A stretch of 26,833 bases of DNA. Origin: CAXXOK01 sp035353615. GTDB taxonomy: Bacteria; Bacillota; Clostridia; Christensenellales; Aristaeellaceae. The notes below the pieces were generated by a model. That model was not told where the DNA came from, searched no databases, and saw nothing but the letters and a program-made list of their open reading frames with translations. This document shows, in pieces, positions 23,010-26,833 of this stretch (positions are counted from its first letter, which is position 1; the number at the start of each line of letters is the position of its first letter). The stretch covers positions 1 to 26,833 of the forward strand of contig DAOPZY010000037.1 of assembly GCA_035353615.1 (NCBI GenBank). The letters run 5' to 3'. Position numbers and translations under genes: made by a program.

Positions 23010-23690
23010 TTATATGGTGTTGCACACCGCGTCAATCACCTGCTGATACTCCAGCTCCGCCAAGCCTTCGCTGACGGTTTGCACATGCACCACCTGCGAC
23101 CACTCTGAGGAAATCCGATTCCATTCCGGCGCGTCCGGCGCGAAAATCAGCAGACGCTTTGCGCCTTCGTCCATCGCGCCGCCAAGCTGCTCATCCTCCC
23201 ACCAGAGGCTCAGTTCGTCAAAATCTTCCGCCATCCCCTCGGGGTACCAGGGCGCGATTTTTCCGTAGCCCAGCTCATGGGTCGGCGCGTCCGACCACAC
23301 GACAATGATGTGCCGCTTTTTAACGCCTTCCCGGGTCCAATCGCTGCGGATGGCGTAGGCCAGAGCCTCCAGCCCATCCTCGGGAATATCGCCGCCGCCT
23401 TTGGCTGTGATGCCGTTCACGCAATCGTAAAATTGTTGGGCCTGCTGAGGCAACACAAAAAAATCGCTCGCCATCATCGCCTGTTCGCCATCGGCTACAT
23501 AATCCCGGAAAGCGATGACGCGTATACGCATCTGGCTGACGGTTTTGCGTTTTTTCTCCATGGCGCCGGCGACGTCCTGATACAGATTGAGCGCGTTGCG
23601 CTTGACAAAATCCAGCACATGCCGCATGCTCCCTGTTGCGTCGATACAAAACACCATATCCACATGGTAGGTTAACTGATATTTCTCCAT
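23010..23690 (-). CDS. vWA-domain protein, first gene of the triad
   Basis: A 226-residue single-domain protein. It carries a complete MIDAS metal site: DATGSM at 17-22, GGGDIPED near 98-105 and the WSDAPTH Asp134. No signal peptide or TM is present, so it is cytoplasmic. It leads the operon vWA-PP2C-kinase. In the TerY-P triads described for tellurium/stress clusters the three genes co-occur in this way and the vWA protein is thought to scaffold the phosphorylation partners through metal-dependent binding. This vWA looks closer to those seen with other kinases than to classic TerY, and no other ter genes are visible. AAGGAGGAGCGC precedes the ATG. Confidence 0.9.
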   Translation of the reverse strand: MEKYQLTYHVDMVFCIDATGSMRHVLDFVKRNALNLYQDVAGAMEKKRKTVSQMRIRVIAFRDYVADGEQAMMASDFFVLPQQAQQFYDCVNGITAKGGGDIPEDGLEALAYAIRSDWTREGVKKRHIIVVWSDAPTHELGYGKIAPWYPEGMAEDFDELSLWWEDEQLGGAMDEGAKRLLIFAPDAPEWNRISSEWSQVVHVQTVSEGLAELEYQQVIDAVCNTI

Positions 23691-24012
23691 GCGCTCCTCC
23701 TTGAGGCGGGTTTAATGCAAAGGGATCTGTTGTTGTTATTCTTCATCGGGGCGCTATTTCCTCCAAGGAGCTGGGTTAAAGAGGCGTTTTTACCCAAGAA
23801 ACGCTCGTTATTGACGACAAACCGCGACCGGCAACCGGTCAGGAAACCGTTGCGGGAAGCTAAGTTTGCCTGTGCGCGCCAGATCTGACCGATCCAGCCC
23901 GGTTTGGCGGGGTTTATGGTTCGTGCGCGCGGCAGGAGGAAGGCGGGCCAGTTTTGTCGAATCCTAACCGTACACTGACGGAACTTGCAGCGTGGGAGAG
24001 TGGAAACACGGC
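23691..24012. promoter_or_regulatory. Divergent intergenic region between vWA and zinc-ribbon genes
   Basis: About 320 bases must hold promoters for both directions, but no clean -35/-10 pair was found on either strand. The dyad GACCGG-CAA-CCGGTC lies near 23825-23841 and may be an operator. Confidence 0.4.
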
Positions 24013-25644
24013 ATGAAGTTTTGGAGAATTTTCGGCGGGTTGCTGACTTTTATCGGCTGCGTAGCGGCATTGGCTGGGATTCTGGCGACCGCGGCCCCGA
24101 TGGTGGATAACGATCAGATGCGGCGCATCATCGAATCGTTTTCGCTCAGGAGCACCGATCCTTTGCTGAATACTGTCAACGCCGCCATCCTTTGGTGCCT
24201 GCACAACAACTATATGCTTTTTGGGCTGGGCGCGGCGATCCTTCTGTTCGGCGGGCTGCTGAAAACGGCGGCGAGCCGGTCACAGAACCTGACCGCGACT
24301 GTGAGCGAAAGCGCCAAGCCGTCCGGTAAGACCCCGCAAAGCCGAACGGCAACGCAACCCCGCCAGCCGGTTGCGGCGGATAATCCGCCCTATCCTAAAA
24401 AACAGTCGCCCGGAATATCGCCGTACGCGGCGGCGCAGTACGGCAAGGCGCTGGCGGCCGGATCGGCCGGCGGCGATACGTCGGAGATTGCCAGAAAGTA
24501 TTTACCCAAATCCATTATTGCCACCGACGATGTTTCGGAGGAACCCATTACGCGGGCTACCGCGTCCGCCGCGGCAGAACCGTCCGTGTTAACAGCGCAA
24601 AAGACCGACGGCGTTGCATCCGTCCCGGGCGCTTTGGCAGGCGTGATTCTTTGCCCCGCTTGCGGCAAGGAAAACCCGGTCAATCTGGTTTACTGCACGC
24701 GATGCGGCGAAAAACTGCCCGCAAGGCTATCCCTGCTGGCACAGGAAGCAAAGCAGGCGGCGTTTAGAGCCACTGGGCTTGGGCAGGAAAATGAGGATCA
24801 CCATGCGCAGCCATCCGGGGGTTTGGGCGCGCAGGTTGTCTGGGATCCGGCGCCCGCGTCCGTTGTTTCGGAAAGGCCCACAACCTTCAAACCCGCGGAA
24901 CCGTATGGCATCCGGGCTGACGAGCCGACCGGCATGGATACGGACATCGATACCCTGCTGGAAGGCAGCGAATGGGCCTCGGTAAACCACGCGGGAACCG
25001 TAACCGAGCGGGCCTACGCTCAGGCGACGCCATACGGGCAGGCTGAGCTAACCGCGCAACTTGCCACTGACGCGGAACGCCTTTTCGCCGGCCAAACCGG
25101 CGGTTGGCAATCAACGGCCCGGGAGGCCGGCGCTCCGGATCATTTAACCTATGAAGCTTCTACGCCAAAGGCGGCGGCGCAAGTGCAGCCGAGCCAACCT
25201 GCGAGCGAGCGCGGAGCGGTTCGTTTCCACCGCCCCGCAATGGATGCGATGGCGGCGGGCGAAACGTGGACACAGGCCGCGCAAAAGCCAGCGCCCGAAG
25301 GGTTGCAAAGCGCGCCCCCCGCAAGCCAGCCGACGCCCGTAAAACCGCAAACCGTACAGACGCAACCAATCGGGAACGCAACCGATGCCGCGCGGCAAAC
25401 AGCCGGCGCGGAACCCTCGCGCTCGGGCTTTGCGCAGCCAGCCATTCCCGTTGACTCACGTAACCGGCCACGGATTGTAAGCACATTCCCGCGTGCCGCC
25501 GCAGGGCCTGACCAAACCGGGACCGTGCCGACCGGGCCTGCCGGCGCGCCTGTACTAAACTCTGAACCGGCCGAGGCGACGGCACCCAAAGCGCATACCG
25601 GGCCGCGTATTGTGAGCACGATGGGCCGTAAAATGCAGCCTTAA
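24013..25644 (+). CDS. Two-TM zinc-ribbon protein with long disordered tail
   Basis: A 543-residue protein. Two hydrophobic segments near the N-terminus (about 5-28 and 60-85) anchor it. A disordered Lys/Pro/Ala/Ser stretch follows, then a four-cysteine zinc ribbon CPACGK...CTRCGE (Cys214, 217, 228, 231) and a long low-complexity tail rich in Ala, Pro, Gln, Thr. Near the end the motif PRIVST occurs twice (around residues 485 and 531), the second just before the C-terminus. It is divergent from the vWA-PP2C-kinase operon. Inference: a membrane-anchored adaptor whose disordered tail may be phosphorylated by the triad kinase. I chose ATG 24013 over GTG 23992 because GGGAGAG lies upstream of the former. 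No family name is recognised. Confidence 0.8.
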   Translation: MKFWRIFGGLLTFIGCVAALAGILATAAPMVDNDQMRRIIESFSLRSTDPLLNTVNAAILWCLHNNYMLFGLGAAILLFGGLLKTAASRSQNLTATVSESAKPSGKTPQSRTATQPRQPVAADNPPYPKKQSPGISPYAAAQYGKALAAGSAGGDTSEIARKYLPKSIIATDDVSEEPITRATASAAAEPSVLTAQKTDGVASVPGALAGVILCPACGKENPVNLVYCTRCGEKLPARLSLLAQEAKQAAFRATGLGQENEDHHAQPSGGLGAQVVWDPAPASVVSERPTTFKPAEPYGIRADEPTGMDTDIDTLLEGSEWASVNHAGTVTERAYAQATPYGQAELTAQLATDAERLFAGQTGGWQSTAREAGAPDHLTYEASTPKAAAQVQPSQPASERGAVRFHRPAMDAMAAGETWTQAAQKPAPEGLQSAPPASQPTPVKPQTVQTQPIGNATDAARQTAGAEPSRSGFAQPAIPVDSRNRPRIVSTFPRAAAGPDQTGTVPTGPAGAPVLNSEPAEATAPKAHTGPRIVSTMGRKMQP

Positions 25645-25715
25645 CCCTGCGCCTATACCCGCGAGCATTGCAGATACTTGCGGGCACATGTTGGGCAGGG
25701 GCTTGCAAAGCCTCT

Positions 25716-25762
25716 AAAACAAAATGAACGCCGCGCCCCCGATTCCAGCGGGGCGCGGCGTT
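25716..25762 (-). terminator. Terminator between the zinc-ribbon and EamA genes
   Basis: A 13-bp stem (25727-25739 with 25750-25762) has a T-rich tail on the minus strand (ATTTTGTTTT), so it ends the EamA transcript; it may also stop the convergent plus-strand gene. Confidence 0.75.
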
Positions 25763-25807
25763 GCTTGGTTCAAAAGGGATCGCAGACCGATGGATTGGGC
25801 AACCGGC

Positions 25808-26689
25808 TCAGGTGGCAAAAGGCAGGTTCGCGGCGGCAACGGAACGAGCTTTCTGTTTCGCGTCCCAAATGCACCAGAGCGTTACGCTCACAATGACCAG
25901 CACGCCGCCAAACAGCGCCGTGGAGCCGGGCGCTTCCCCCACAAACAGGAACACCCACACGGGGTTCAGGATCGGCTCCAGCGCGGCCAGCAGCGTAAGC
26001 GTGAGCGGCGCACAGTGACTGGCTGCCAAGCCGTACAGGATGTAAGGGATGCCAAGCTGGAAGATGCCAAGTATCAGGATGGCCGGCAACGCGTAACCCA
26101 CCATGGGCGCGCCATAGTGAAGCAGGAAAGGCACGCTGACAAGCGCGGCCAGAAAATGGCCCTGAGCCAGCCCGCTCAGACGCGCGTTTTCATCCAACGT
26201 TTCCACGGCGAGCATGGTGGCGGCAAACAGCGCGCCCGCGACAATGGCCAGCAGATTGCCCAACAGCGCGCCGCTGTCCAACTTGTCAAAGAAGAAAAGC
26301 GCAATCCCGGTCATGGTGAGCGCAACGGCGAGATAATCGCCCGCACGGAAGCGTTTCTTGCGAAATACCGTTTCAAACAGCAGCAGAAAAACCGGCGCGG
26401 TATATTGCAGCACAATGGCGTTCGCGGCAGTCGTCAATTTATTGGCCAAGACAAACAGGGTGCACATGAGCCCGTTGAGAACTGCCAGACGAAGCGTTTT
26501 GGGGTTGAGAATAAACGGCCTGCGGGTGGCGATCAGGTAAACGGCGAATACAAGCGCACAGATCAGGCTGCGAATCCCGGACAAAACCAGACCGTTCCAT
26601 GGGATCAGCTTAATGAATACGCCGGATATGCTCCACAGCACGGAGCATAGGGCCATTTGAAGGATTCCTTTGCGTTCTGTTGATTTCAT
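25808..26689 (-). CDS. EamA/DMT-superfamily transporter
   Basis: A 293-residue membrane protein with ten hydrophobic segments arranged as two EamA repeats, e.g. GILQMALCSVLWSISGVFIK in the first and ALFAATMLAVE and PLTLTLLAALEPILNPVWVF in the second. The latter conserved E-P segment is typical of the drug/metabolite transporter superfamily. These proteins move amino acids, sugars or other metabolites, usually outward; the substrate cannot be read from sequence. The ATG at 26689 follows GGGGGAACC and fits the upstream promoter; a longer start further upstream would fall before or at the transcription start. Confidence 0.9.
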   Translation of the reverse strand: MKSTERKGILQMALCSVLWSISGVFIKLIPWNGLVLSGIRSLICALVFAVYLIATRRPFILNPKTLRLAVLNGLMCTLFVLANKLTTAANAIVLQYTAPVFLLLFETVFRKKRFRAGDYLAVALTMTGIALFFFDKLDSGALLGNLLAIVAGALFAATMLAVETLDENARLSGLAQGHFLAALVSVPFLLHYGAPMVGYALPAILILGIFQLGIPYILYGLAASHCAPLTLTLLAALEPILNPVWVFLFVGEAPGSTALFGGVLVIVSVTLWCIWDAKQKARSVAAANLPFAT

Positions 26690-26726
26690 TTTTGGTTCCC
26701 CCGCATGCAAATTGGACGCGGACAAC

Positions 26727-26755
26727 AGCATAAACCCAATGAAAAAGAAAAGCAA
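26727..26755 (-). promoter_or_regulatory. Promoter of the EamA gene
   Basis: TTGCTT (26755-26750) and TATGCT (26732-26727) on the minus strand are 17 bases apart. The start near 26720 leaves about 30 bases before the ATG at 26689. Confidence 0.6.
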
Positions 26756-26833
26756 GCTGAAAATGACCGCTTGACCATGCTGTGAATTGCAAGTTGAATT
26801 GCCGCCCCCCTGCCACATCATGCAGTCTTGAAG

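Noticed and set aside
25724..26650. A 308-codon plus-strand frame opposite the EamA gene
   Set aside because: The translation is a Gln/Arg/His-rich shadow. The minus strand gives a ten-TM transporter with promoter and terminator.

Overview
The window is a GC-rich (high 50s percent by eye) bacterial chromosome segment carrying 22 protein-coding genes that I can support plus one probable structured RNA gene. Strong purine-rich Shine-Dalgarno sites, TTG and GTG starts, near-consensus sigma-A promoters with 16-18 base spacers, MutS2, an OmpR/HAMP-kinase two-component pair and vWA/PP2C/Ser-Thr kinase genes all suggest a Gram-positive Clostridia-type organism (Bacillota), possibly an uncultivated high-GC gut or anaerobic lineage. 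The species cannot be named from this sequence. No tRNA, rRNA, transposase, phage gene or CRISPR array was seen, so this looks like ordinary chromosome with several accessory-type modules.

Layout. 1-3028 (+): the tail of a Lys/Ala/Thr-repeat protein, a two-TM protein and a membrane-anchored Hsp70/actin-fold ATPase, apparently one operon. 3615-4835 (+): NADP-type isocitrate dehydrogenase behind its own promoter and a long leader. 5297-6100 (-): a TraX-family membrane protein. 6307-8733 (+): a 29-residue membrane micropeptide, then an OmpR-type response regulator and its histidine kinase. 9134-10000 (+): a TtcA-family tRNA thiolase. 10178-10361 (+): a probable structured non-coding RNA with promoter, five hairpins and terminator, lying before mutS2 (10480-12387, no Smr domain). 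14906-12542 (-): a small two-TM protein and an ammonium channel fused to a P-II signalling domain, behind a promoter and a leader that carries an intrinsic terminator, which suggests attenuation control. 15612-18386 (+): an N-formylglutamate-amidohydrolase-like protein, a terminator, then two overlapping ATP-grasp ligase genes. 18756-19883 (+): WecE-type sugar aminotransferase with its own promoter and terminator. 20381-20950 (+): an HdeD/DUF308 membrane protein. 23690-21037 (-): a vWA / PP2C phosphatase / Ser-Thr kinase operon, divergent from a TM plus zinc-ribbon protein with a long disordered tail (24013-25644, +). 26689-25808 (-): an EamA/DMT transporter.

How it works together. Three themes stand out. 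Nitrogen: the Amt-P-II fusion places sensor and channel in one polypeptide, and its leader terminator offers a second control layer. Phospho-signalling: the vWA/PP2C/kinase triad resembles the TerY-P triads known from tellurium/stress clusters, and the divergent zinc-ribbon protein carries a duplicated C-terminal motif that could be its client. Peptide-type ligation: two tandem ATP-grasps next to an amidohydrolase suggest formation and turnover of an unknown amide-linked metabolite. The strongest candidates for something undescribed are the ATP-grasp pair, the triad with its zinc-ribbon partner, and the structured RNA.
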